Assembly (NCBI RefSeq): GCF_001659605.2 | Contig: NC_035173.2 | Span: 9,753,065-9,817,064, forward strand | Length of the DNA: 64,000 nt | Direction: 5' to 3' | DNA from: Manihot esculenta | Lineage: Eukaryota; Streptophyta; Magnoliopsida; Malpighiales; Euphorbiaceae | Shown here: in pieces, positions 11,358 to 21,976 of the stretch | How the letters are laid out: every line of letters starts with the position of its first letter | How positions within the stretch are numbered: position 1 is the stretch's first letter | Position numbers and translations under genes: made by a program | The notes under the pieces: model-generated | What the model was told of the DNA's origin: nothing | The model's input: the letters and a program-made list of their open reading frames with translations, nothing else | Database searches by the model: none

Positions 11358-12178
11358 TATAACGACCCGGAAATCCGACCCGTTACCGGCGCTAGGATCC
11401 AGATCGGCTTAAGGCCGCCGGGACCCGTAGCAAGCCTACGTACCTCCTGTAAACCTGTGGAATCCCATACATAACAACATATACATGATCTGTAAAAAAT
11501 TTTCTTTTCTCTTATCCAAGCAAAACCTGTGCATGCACAAAATCATACATAAACCCCTAACTGGAGTCCTCATCAAATACTCCAATGGGGTATCATCATC
11601 ATACATATCAGCTTGGATAATCATAGTCATTAACAACATTACTCATTAAACACTTTGTACATGATGGGGATTCACACACCTCTAGGTCAAGCACTACTAT
11701 AATCCTCAATACATCATCAAATCATTCATTACATTACATGGTCATAAATACTCATTACATCATGTTCATGTCCACTACTATCTATTACAACATACATGAC
11801 TTGACTTCACTCTAGCCGACTTCTGGATCTATCCTGTACCTGCAACTCTGGGGATAAAGGGAGTGGGGTGAGCTACTAGAGCCCAGTGAGCAGAAACTAA
11901 AAACATTTGTTTTAATTCCTCCATTTTTAGGTATATTATTATTCATTTTATTATTATTATAATCATATAGCTTTTTCTTATTCATGCTTTCATGTATGCG
12001 CCATAACACAAACATTTCACAACAAGGATGAACTTGTCACCATTTAGCCCCTATCTTTCTTACTTATACATACCGGGGGCGTAGAGCCGTAGCAGGCACA
12101 CCCGGACTTCCATAATCTGTCATAGTGCCAGGGGCGTAGAGCCGTGGCAGGCACACCTGGACTCACATAGGCTATCAT
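11358..12178 (-). repeat. 5' LTR of element A, inner part
   Basis: It matches the 3' LTR from 3722 onward. It stops at 12178, where element B begins, and resumes at 21977 after the duplicated ATCAT. It carries the R/U5 end next to the primer-binding site. Confidence 0.9.
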
Positions 12179-12534
12179 TGTAATACCCGGCTAGACTCCG
12201 GTATCGGAATTCCTACCGTCCGGTGGAATTTGGGTGTCGGAAACCTCTAGAAGGGTAAAAGCATGTTTTTATAAAATGTTTTCATGTATTTTAATGTTTT
12301 AAGTATGATTTTAAATAAGTTTTTGCATGAAAATTCTTTAAGGAAAAACCCAGGTTCGGCCGCCGAAACTCACTTTCGGCCGCCGAACATGCATGGACTT
12401 TGGGAGGCACGTTAGGCCCCCGAAAGTCTAAGTGAGGGAAGTGCAGGTTCGGCCGCCGAACCTTATGTTCGGCCGCCGAACATTGCATGGATGCGGAGGC
12501 ACATTCGGCCCCCGAACGTGGCCTGGCCAGCCAC

Positions 12535-12542
12535 TATAAAAG
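12535..12542 (+). promoter_or_regulatory. TATA box of element B 5' LTR
   Basis: TATAAAAG lies in GCCAGCCACTATAAAAGGG, 55-180 bases downstream of four GCC-box-containing palindromes. Transcription would start about 30 bases downstream, which sets the U3/R border near 12570. The same box is at 20109-20116 in the 3' LTR. Confidence 0.7.
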
Positions 12543-13610
12543 GGTCCCCTTGGTCCGCACGGGCGAGCTTTTTCTCTCCCATTGTCGGCCAAGGTGAGTC
12601 TCCACCGTTCCTCCCTCGATCTTGAGTGTTTCCTCTAGATCTTTCATGGTTTTAACAAGTTTATAACTTTGTTTTGAAGATTTGTGAGCTTTGAGCAAGT
12701 TTTGAGTGCTTGGAGGTTCAAAGAGCTTAATCTCTCCATCTCCAAGCTAGGATCGCTTTCCTCTCGTTTCTTCAAGAGGTAAGGGTCGATCTTGAACCCT
12801 TTTTATGTTTTAAACAAGTTTTAAGTAAGATCTATGGGTAGAAATGCATGTTAGGACATATGTTGAGTTTATGGGTTTTGATGATGTTTGAGCAATGTAG
12901 CTTGATTGTGTGTGTATGAAGTGTTGTAGATGGGGTATATGCATGTTTGAGACCCCTAGGAACTTGTATGTGTGTTTTGGTTGAGAAATATGCATGAGCT
13001 ATGGTTTTGGGAGGCAGGAGGTTCATTTGAACCAAGTTTCTGCCGTTTGGCAGAAACCAGGTTCGGCAGCCGAAGGGAGTTTCGGCCGCCGAACCCCTCT
13101 TGTGAAGGCAGCTTTCGGCTGCCGAAGGTGCCCCCGAAAAGAGACTTTCGTCTCTGTCTGGCACTTTCGGCCGCCGAAGGTGCCGCCGAACCTAGCTGAG
13201 TTTCGTCTCTGTCTGGGGCTTTCGGCCGCCGAAGGTGCCGCCGAAGGTGCCCTGTTCAGCCATTTCATGCATATTTTCTGTGATGTTTTCATGATGTTTT
13301 AGGGGGTTTTTGGGGGATATATTAGAGTTGTGTTTATATATGTTTGGTCCCTCATTGGAGTCCACCTGTGTAGGTTCGGACCCGAGGAACCGAGGACCCC
13401 AGCAGTGAGTGAGCTGCTTCAGTGTCTGGTCAGAGCTAACCAGAGGTGAGTGGAAACAAGCTTAATGTTTTAAAATCAAGTAATTAAATGTTTGGAGCAT
13501 GTTTCATGCATCATGATGACATGTAATAGGCTGATTGCATTAGTTCACGAATATGTCGCATTGCATTTTATTTTGTGGTTGTGGGTGAATGCTGTATGAT
13601 CCAATTAGTC

Positions 13611-13778
13611 CACGAGACTTTATGTATGTTATGACAGGAAGACCAGGACCCCATGCTACGGCCTGGCACGAGGCTTTATATATGATATGACAGGAAGACC
13701 AGGACCCCATGCTACGGCCTGGCACGAGACTTTATGTATGTTATGACAGGAAGACCAGGACCCCATGCTACGGCCTGG
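13611..13778 (+). repeat. Three 56-bp tandem units within element B LTR
   Basis: Each unit begins CACGAG and contains GACAGGAAGACCAGGACCCC. A partial fourth start follows. The 3' LTR has the same array at 21185-21352. Related but diverged subrepeats lie at the same place in the LTRs of A and D. Confidence 0.85.
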
Positions 13779-14400
13779 CACGAGACTATGTTGGGACTAA
13801 TTGGTGACAGGTTCACCCTTGATGTGGATTGTCTGTGATATGATGCATTTCATGAAAGCATGAATTTTAATATAATGTTTTTAGTTTCTGCTCACTGGGC
13901 TTTTAGCTCACCCCTCTCCCCTAACCCCAGGTTTGCAGGTACGGGATTGGTAGAGAAGAAAAGAAGAGAAAAGTCATATGTATGTAATAGCTAGAGTATG
14001 TGGACATGACAAGTGATAAGAATGTAATGTAATTATGTTATTGAGGATAGAGTTGTGCTTGACCATAGTATATGTTAATCCCTTGGTATGTACATGATCT
14101 TATTTTATGATGTATATGTGAACCAACTCAACACAGGATATATATATTGCCCATTGAGGCTTTGATGAAATCCCACAGAGGGATTAATGTTTATGTATAT
14201 GATGAGTATAGTGCATGCACAGGTTGAGTTTGGTGAATGAAGAAAGAGAAAAGTTTTTAATTCTTATGTATGTTTGTTGATCATGTATGGGATTAAACAG
14301 GAAAACAGGATGTATGTAGGCTTGCTACGGGTTCCGGCGGCCTTAAGCCGACCTGAATCCTAGCGCCGGTAGCGGTCCGGATTTTCGGGGCGTTACAGAG

Positions 14401-14412
14401 TGGTATCAGAGC
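14401..14412 (+). other. Primer-binding site, element B
   Basis: TGGTATCAGAGC, complementary to the 3' end of initiator tRNA-Met, follows the 5' LTR after GAG. It is intact. Confidence 0.9.
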
Positions 14413-14649
14413 CCTAGGTTCATATGGTCGGACCTAGAGTGTCGGGCTCATAGAAGTTATAGAAGGTCAAGCACAATAGGCAAAAATCATGTCCACTAGG
14501 ATAGGATGTAGAGTCCTGTCTTGCTATGATTGTATGATATGCCATGATGATATGCTATGTGTGTAATGTAGCTGTGAGGTTCATGCTTGCCGAGATGAAC
14601 CATTTAATGCTGATGTTTATGTGATGTTTACTGTTTCTCAGAAAACAGG

Positions 14650-17600
14650 ATGAGAGGAACCCGTCGATCTGCACGATTGACTGGAATACCACCTCAGGAC
14701 GAGGGCATTGATGCCCGTCCTTCAACATTGCCTAGGGCAATGTCAAGTAGGTCCAACAGGGACCGAGCAGTGAGAGACCCTAGAAGGTCTTTAGATCTGG
14801 GAAGAAGCAGATCAGTCAGAGGAACAGTGCAGGGAGGTATGTCAGAGGATATGGGGGATCAGATGGATGTTGATCAAAGGAGGGATGGCAGTTTGGGCGT
14901 CAGTATGTCAGAAGAGGGTATGGGAGAGTCCCAAGGAGGCACTCAGGCCTCGGGATTTGTTCAGCCACCTCACTACCCGCCCTACACCCAAAATCCCGGG
15001 TATTCGATGGGAGGTACATCGGATTACCCTAGTTTTAACCCTTACTCCACACAGATGCCATACCCACCATACTACCCACCATATCCACAGTACCCAGTGT
15101 ACCCACCTCCACCATACTATCCAAATCCAGCAAACCCCACTCCGGGGGATGCTGTACCTCCACCACCACCAGCACCTACATGCCCAGATACCCAGATACC
15201 TCAGCCTAGCTCATCTGGGGGAAGTAAGGCTAAAATGACAGATTACATGAAGTTGGGTGCTCCCCAGTTTGAGTCAGGTGATGACCCGTTTGTATATTTG
15301 GAGAAGGTCAAGATGATCACAGAGGAGATCAGAGCTGATGATAGTAGAGCCATTCAGATGGCTGGTTTCACCTTGAAATGCAAAAAGGCCCGTGAGTGGT
15401 TCAAAAACTATGTGAAACCGAGGGTGGATAGCCTATCATGGGAGGAGTTCGCTAATGAATTTGCAGGATGGGCTTTCCCTGATAGTTCAAGGGAATTGAA
15501 GATGATAGAATTCGAGCAGTTGAGGCAAACCGATGACATGAGTGTAGACGAGTATACTGACAGGTTTATGGAGTTGCTGCCTTTTGCTGGGCAAGACCTT
15601 AGCACAGACCAGAAGAAGTCGAGGAGGTATATCATGAAGCTCCATCCCAGGTATTCCTCCTTGGTACAGTCAGCAGATAGAGAGAGTTTTCACGCCATAG
15701 TAGACATGGCTAGGAGAATGGAGGCTAGTGCCATCGTTCAGGGGACAGTCAAACAGACAGTGGCACAAGCTTCTGGTTCTAAAACTCCGGGTGGGGGAAG
15801 GTTAGATCCCTCTACCTTGAGTGCAGCAGCTTCAGGCAGTAAGAGATGGGGTAAGCCCAAGGGTAAGAAGAATAAGTTCTGGAACAAGGTCAAGTCTAGT
15901 CTGGGATTTGGCAGTGGTTCTAGTTCTGGGGCAGATAATGCAGCTTGTGCGAAGTGTGGTAGGCCACACAGGGGTTTATGCCGGTTTGGGACTACGACCT
16001 GCTACAGATGTGGGCAAGAGGGGCATATGTCATGGCAATGTCCTAAAGCAGTTCCTACGGCACAGACACAGCAGACAGCTTCAGGAAGTGTGGCACAGCC
16101 AGTAGCTCCAGCTGCTACACAGGCCAGTGGCAGAGGCAGAGGGAGAGGGTCAGCCTCTTCTTCAGCAGGGTTCAGAGGTGAGGGTCCGTCAGCTCCAGCC
16201 AGGATCTTCACCATGACGCAGCAGGAGGCTAACACATCCAACACCGTGGTGTCAGGTAATCTCATCATTGGGTGTTCTGATGTGTATGCATTAATGGACC
16301 CGGGTGCATCTCACTCTTTTATTGCACCGAGAGCCGTTCAGAGGTTAGGGTTGATGGTCTCTGGGTTAGAGTGTCCCCTATGGGTCAGTGGACCCAAGTG
16401 TGACCCGTCAGTTGCAGAGTCAGTCTGCCAGTGTAGTCCAGTTTTTATAGAGGGAAGATGCTTGTCCGCCGACCTTGTGGTTCTAGATTTGACAGACTTT
16501 GACGTCATTCTAGGGATGGATTGGCTATCTACCCATGGTGCTACCTTGGACTGCAGGGACAAAGTAGTTAAGTTCAGATGTCAGGATGGGTCAGAGGTCG
16601 TCTTCAGAGGAGACAAGAGGGGTACACCTAGAGGTCTAATTTCAGCTCTTCAGGCTCGTAGGTTGCTTAGGAGGGGATGTCAGGGGTTTCTAGCTCATGT
16701 GAGGGAGTTGGATAGTCATGTTAGAGAGCCCGCCTCAGTGCCTGTGGTGAGTGAGTTCTTAGATGTTTTCCCAGACGAGCTGCCAGGGTTACCACCTGCT
16801 AGGGAGATAGAGTTCGAAATTGAGTTAATGCCTGGTACCAGACCGATCTCTATCCCTCCCTACAGGATGGCACCAGCCGAGATGAAAGAGTTAAAAGAAC
16901 AGTTGCAGGAACTGGTAGACAAGGGTTTCATCCGACCGAGTACCTCACCTTGGGGTGCTCCAGTACTCTTTGTGAAGAAAAAGGATGGATCCCTCAGGCT
17001 TTGTATCGACTACAGGCAGTTGAACAAAGTCACCATCAAGAATAAGTACCCATTGCCAAGGATCGACGATCTATTCGACCAGCTAGCAGGAGCGGGTTGT
17101 TTCTCCAAAATAGATCTGAGATCCGGGTACCATCAGTTGAGAATCAGAGAGGAGGACGTGCCAAAGACGGCCTTCAGGACCAGATATGGGCACTATGAGT
17201 TCCTTGTAATGCCGTTTGGGTTAACCAACGCCCCTGCAGCATTCATGGACCTCATGAACAGAATATTCAGACCATACCTGGATCACTTCGTTATTGTCTT
17301 CATAGATGATATCCTAGTGTATTCCAGGAATGCAGAGGAGCATGCCCATCATCTGAGGATTGTTTTACAGACCTTGAGGGAACATGGCTTGTATGCCAAG
17401 TTCTCCAAGTGTGAGTTCTGGTTAAGGAGCATATCATTCTTGGGGCATATAGTGTCAGAGAATGGAATAGAGGTAGACCCCAAGAAAGTAGAGGCTGTGA
17501 CTAACTGGCCCAGACCCACCACAGTGACAGAGATCAGAAGTTTCTTGGGTTTGGCTGGTTATTACAGGAGGTTCGTACAGGACTTCTCCAAAATTGCAGC

Positions 17601-19641
17601 TCCTTTAACCAGATTGACCAGAAAGAATCAGAGGTTCGATTGGACCGACCAGTGTGAGGAAAGCTTCGAGGAGCTCAAGAAGAGGTTGACTTCAGCACCA
17701 GTGTTAGCTCTGCCAACCAGCAATGAGGACTTCACAGTATTCTGTGATGCATCCAGAGTAGGCTTGGGTTGTGTGTTGATGCAGAATGGTAGGGTGATCG
17801 CTTATGCTTCTAGACAGCTAAAGAGGCATGAGATGAATTACCCCACACACGATCTGGAGATGGCAGCGGTTATCTTTGCCCTCAAGATGTGGAGGCATTA
17901 CCTCTATGGGGTAAAATGTGAGATCTTCACAGATCATAAGAGCCTGCAGCACATCTTGAGTCAGAGAGATTTGAACTTGAGGCAGAGGAGATGGGTAGAA
18001 CTGCTCAGTGACTATGATTGTAAGATACAGTACCATCCGGGTAAGGCTAATGTAGTAGCTGATGCCTTAAGCCGGAAATCACTTGGCAGTCTATCCCACA
18101 TTACGGCAGAGAGGAGACCGGTGGTGAAGGAATTTTATAAGCTCATTGAGGAGGGTCTACAGATGGAGTTGTCTGGTACAGGTGCTTTGATTGCACAGAT
18201 GAAAGTAACACCCGTGTTTCTGGAGCAGGTGGCTCAGAAACAGCACGAGGACCCAGAGTTAGTGAAGATTGCCAGGACTGTTTAGTCAGGCAAAGATAGT
18301 GAGTTCAGATTCGATGATAAGGGGATCCTCCGCTATGGGAATAGACTATGTGTACCAGATGACATCGGGCTTAAAGGAGACATTATGAGAGAGGCTCATA
18401 ATGCAAGATACAACATTCACCCTGGAGCCACCAAGATGTATCAAGATCTAAAGAAGGTTTATTGGTGGCCAGCTATGAAGAGGGAAGTGGCACAATTCGT
18501 GTCAGCCTGCGAAATATGTCAGAGGGTGAAGCTGGAACATCAGAAGCCGGCTGGAATGCTTAACCCGCTACCTATTCCAGAATGGAAATGGGAGAACATA
18601 GCTATGGACTTTGTAGTGGGGTTACCGGCAACATCCAACAGACTAGACTCCATATGGGTGATTGTGGACAGACTCACCAAATCTGCTCACTTCATTCCAG
18701 TTAGGAGCAACTACTCTGTGGATAAGTTAGCGCAGGTTTATATGAATGAAGTCGTCAGACTACATGGGGTCCCGGTATCTATAGTGTCAGATAGAGGGCC
18801 CCAGTTTACCTCCAGGTTTTGGCGGAGTCTGCAGAGTGCTATGGGTACTAGGTTGGATTTTAGCACTGCCTTCCATCCACAGACAGACGGACAGTCAGAG
18901 AGGACCATCCAGACCATAGAAGATATGCTCAGAATGTGTGTGCTAGATTTTGGCGGTTCTTGGAAGCAACATCTACCTTTGGTGGAGTTTGCCTACAATA
19001 ACAGCTATCATGCTAGCATAGGGATGGCTCCATATGAAGCTTTGTATGGGAGGAAGTGCAGGTCACCCGTTTGCTGGGAAGAGGTTGGAGAGAGGTCCTT
19101 AGCAGGGCCTGAGCTTGTTGAGATCACCAGCAGGGTGGTGCCCATTATCAGAGAAAGGATAAAGACTGCCACCAGCAGGCAGAAAAGTTATGCAGACATC
19201 CGCAGGAAACAGGTAGAGTTTCAGGAGGGGGATCTAGTATTGCTCAAGGTGTCTCCGATGAAAGGGGTGGTTCGATTTGGTAAGAAGGGTAAGCTAGCTC
19301 CGCGGTACATTGGACCCTTTGAAGTCCTGCAAAGGATTGGGAATGTATCGTACAAGCTGGACTTGCCTGCTTCTATGGAGAGAATCCATCCGGTTTTCCA
19401 TGTTTCCATGTTGAGGAAGTTCGTGTCAGATCCGGGCAAGGTTCTTAGCGAGCCTGATGTGGAGATCCAAGAGGATCTCACTTATGTTGAACAGCCAGTG
19501 CGGATTCTTGACACTCAGATCAGAAAGTTGAGGAACAAGGAAATCCCGATGGTGAAAGTCCTTTGGAACCACCACAATTTGGAAGAATGCACTTGGGAGA
19601 CCCGGGAGTCCATGCTCCAGCAGTACCCCCACCTCTTCTAA
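14650..19641 (+). pseudogene. Gag-Pol polyprotein of element B, one internal TAG
   Basis: One frame of 1,663 codons from the ATG at 14650 to the stop ending at 19641, broken only by TAG at 18283-18285, where relative A has CAG. The open parts are 14650-18285 (1,211 residues: gag to RNase H and the start of the linker) and 18286-19641 (integrase and chromodomain). Approximate residue positions: Pro/Tyr-rich 95-175; zinc knuckles 431 ([12 protein letters not shown]) and 450 ([14 protein letters not shown]); protease DPGASHSFI 547; RT core FIDDILVYS about 884; RNase [10 protein letters not shown] about 1031; integrase finger HNARYNIHPG..CEICQ from 1247; catalytic Asp regions near 1318 and 1378; chromodomain in the last ~50 residues. 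Ribosomes would make integrase only by readthrough, so in-cis integration is doubtful. The rest looks intact. Confidence 0.93.
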
Positions 19642-19715
19642 GGTTAGTTGAGATGTGTTCCATGTGCTATATGTGTGTATGTTATGTTTGTCTCGCTATG
19701 CATGTACTAGTTGAG

Positions 19716-19752
19716 GAACATTCGGGGACGAATGTTCTTAAGGGGGGGAGAA
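19716..19752 (+). promoter_or_regulatory. Hairpin and polypurine tract, element B
   Basis: A perfect 9-bp hairpin (arms GAACATTCG and CGAATGTTC, loop GGGA) at 19716-19737 is followed by the purine tract AAGGGGGGGAGAA, which abuts the 3' LTR at 19753. The tract is the RNase H-resistant primer for plus-strand synthesis. The role of the hairpin is not known to me. Confidence 0.8.
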
Positions 19753-21971
19753 TGTAATACCCGGCTAGACTCCGGTATCGGAATTCCTACCGTCCGGTGG
19801 AATTTGGGTGTCGGAAACCTCTAGAAGGGTAAAAGCATGTTTTTATAAAATGTTTTCATGTATTTTAATGTTTTAAGTATGATTTTAAATAAGTTTTTGC
19901 ATGAAAATTCTTTAAGGAAAAACCCAGGTTCGGCCGCCGAAACTCACTTTCGGCCGCCGAACATGCATGGACTTTGGGAGGCACGTTAGGCCCCCGAAAG
20001 TCTAAGTGAGGGAAGTGCAGGTTCGGCCGCCGAACCTTATGTTCGGCCGCCGAACATTGCATGGATGCGGAGGCACATTCGGCCCCCGAACGTGGCCTGG
20101 CCAGCCACTATAAAAGGGTCCCCTTGGTCCGCACGGGCGAGCTTTTTCTCTCCCATTGTCGGCCAAGGTGAGTCTCCACCGTTCCTCCCTCGATCTTGAG
20201 TGTTTCCTCTAGATCTTTCATGGTTTTAACAAGTTTATAACTTTGTTTTGAAGATTTGTGAGCTTTGAGCAAGTTTTGAGTGCTTGGAGGTTCAAAGAGC
20301 TTAATCTCTCCATCTCCAAGCTAGGATCGCTTTCCTCTCGTTTCTTCAAGAGGTAAGGGTCGATCTTGAACCCTTTTTATGTTTTAAACAAGTTTTAAGT
20401 AAGATCTATGGGTAGAAATGCATGTTAGGACATATGTTGAGTTTATGGGTTTTGATGATGTTTGAGCAATGTAGCTTGATTGTGTGTGTATGAAGTGTTG
20501 TAGATGGGGTATATGCATGTTTGAGACCCCTAGGAACTTGTATGTGTGTTTTGGTTGAGAAATATGCATGAGCTATGGTTTTGGGAGGCAGGAGGTTCAT
20601 TTGAACCAAGTTTCTGCCGTTTGGCAGAAACCAGGTTCGGCAGCCGAAGGGAGTTTCGGCCGCCGAACCCCTCTTGTGAAGGCAGCTTTCGGCTGCCGAA
20701 GGTGCCCCCGAAAAGAGACTTTCGTCTCTGTCTGGCACTTTCGGCCGCCGAAGGTGCCGCCGAACCTAGCTGAGTTTCGTCTCTGTCTGGGGCTTTCGGC
20801 CGCCGAAGGTGCCGCCGAAGGTGCCCTGTTCAGCCATTTCATGCATATTTTCTGTGATGTTTTCATGATGTTTTAGGGGGTTTTTGGGGGATATATTAGA
20901 GTTGTGTTTATATATGTTTGGTCCCTCATTGGAGTCCACCTGTGTAGGTTCGGACCCGAGGAACCGAGGACCCCAGCAGTGAGTGAGCTGCTTCAGTGTC
21001 TGGTCAGAGCTAACCAGAGGTGAGTGGAAACAAGCTTAATGTTTTAAAATCAAGTAATTAAATGTTTGGAGCATGTTTCATGCATCATGATGACATGTAA
21101 TAGGCTGATTGCATTAGTTCACGAATATGTCGCATTGCATTTTATTTTGTGGTTGTGGGTGAATGCTGTATGATCCAATTAGTCCACGAGACTTTATGTA
21201 TGTTATGACAGGAAGACCAGGACCCCATGCTACGGCCTGGCACGAGGCTTTATATATGATATGACAGGAAGACCAGGACCCCATGCTACGGCCTGGCACG
21301 AGACTTTATGTATGTTATGACAGGAAGACCAGGACCCCATGCTACGGCCTGGCACGAGACTATGTTGGGACTAATTGGTGACAGGTTCACCCTTGATGTG
21401 GATTGTCTGTGATATGATGCATTTCATGAAAGCATGAATTTTAATATAATGTTTTTAGTTTCTGCTCACTGGGCTTTTAGCTCACCCCTCTCCCCTAACC
21501 CCAGGTTTGCAGGTACGGGATTGGTAGAGAAGAAAAGAAGAGAAAAGTCATATGTATGTAATAGCTAGAGTATGTGGACATGACAAGTGATAAGAATGTA
21601 ATGTAATTATGTTATTGAGGATAGAGTTGTGCTTGACCATAGTATATGTTAATCCCTTGGTATGTACATGATCTTATTTTATGATGTATATGTGAACCAA
21701 CTCAACACAGGATATATATATTGCCCATTGAGGCTTTGATGAAATCCCACAGAGGGATTAATGTTTATGTATATGATGAGTATAGTGCATGCACAGGTTG
21801 AGTTTGGTGAATGAAGAAAGAGAAAAGTTTTTAATTCTTATGTATGTTTGTTGATCATGTATGGGATTAAACAGGAAAACAGGATGTATGTAGGCTTGCT
21901 ACGGGTTCCGGCGGCCTTAAGCCGACCTGAATCCTAGCGCCGGTAGCGGTCCGGATTTCCGGGGCGTTACA
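19753..21971 (+). repeat. 3' LTR of element B
   Basis: It has the same length and, apart from one base near 21959, the same sequence as 12179-14397. It ends GTTACA and is followed by the ATCAT target duplication at 21972-21976. Confidence 0.95.
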
Positions 21972-21976
21972 ATCAT

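Larger units (their letters stand above)
12179..14397 (+). repeat. 5' LTR of element B
   Basis: U3 holds four exact TTCGGCCGCCGAA palindromes (12355-12367, 12375-12387, 12448-12460, 12468-12480) upstream of a TATA box. Downstream are three more (13081-13093, 13166-13178, 13221-13233) plus degenerate forms. A 56-bp unit is repeated three times at 13611-13778. The LTR ends GTTACA three bases before the primer-binding site. Reading frames inside it are translations of the palindrome array, not genes. Confidence 0.95.
12179..21971 (+). mobile_element. Element B: young Ty3/gypsy chromovirus, nested in A
   Basis: A 9,793-bp element with LTRs 12179-14397 and 19753-21971, both 2,219 bp, starting TGTAAT and ending GTTACA. 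Target duplication ATCAT is at 12174-12178 and 21972-21976. The unoccupied site, with a single ATCAT, is preserved in A's other LTR near 4537. The primer-binding site, polyprotein, hairpin and polypurine tract are all in place. By eye the two LTRs differ at one base (T near 14385, C near 21959), so the insertion is very recent. The single polyprotein stop at 18283 is the only visible defect. B lies opposite to A, inside A's transcribed LTR. Confidence 0.95.

Noticed and set aside
13611..13778. The 56-bp triplicate as a captured gene fragment
   Set aside because: Its frames carry stops between units and related subrepeats occur at the same LTR place in A and D, so it is an LTR feature.
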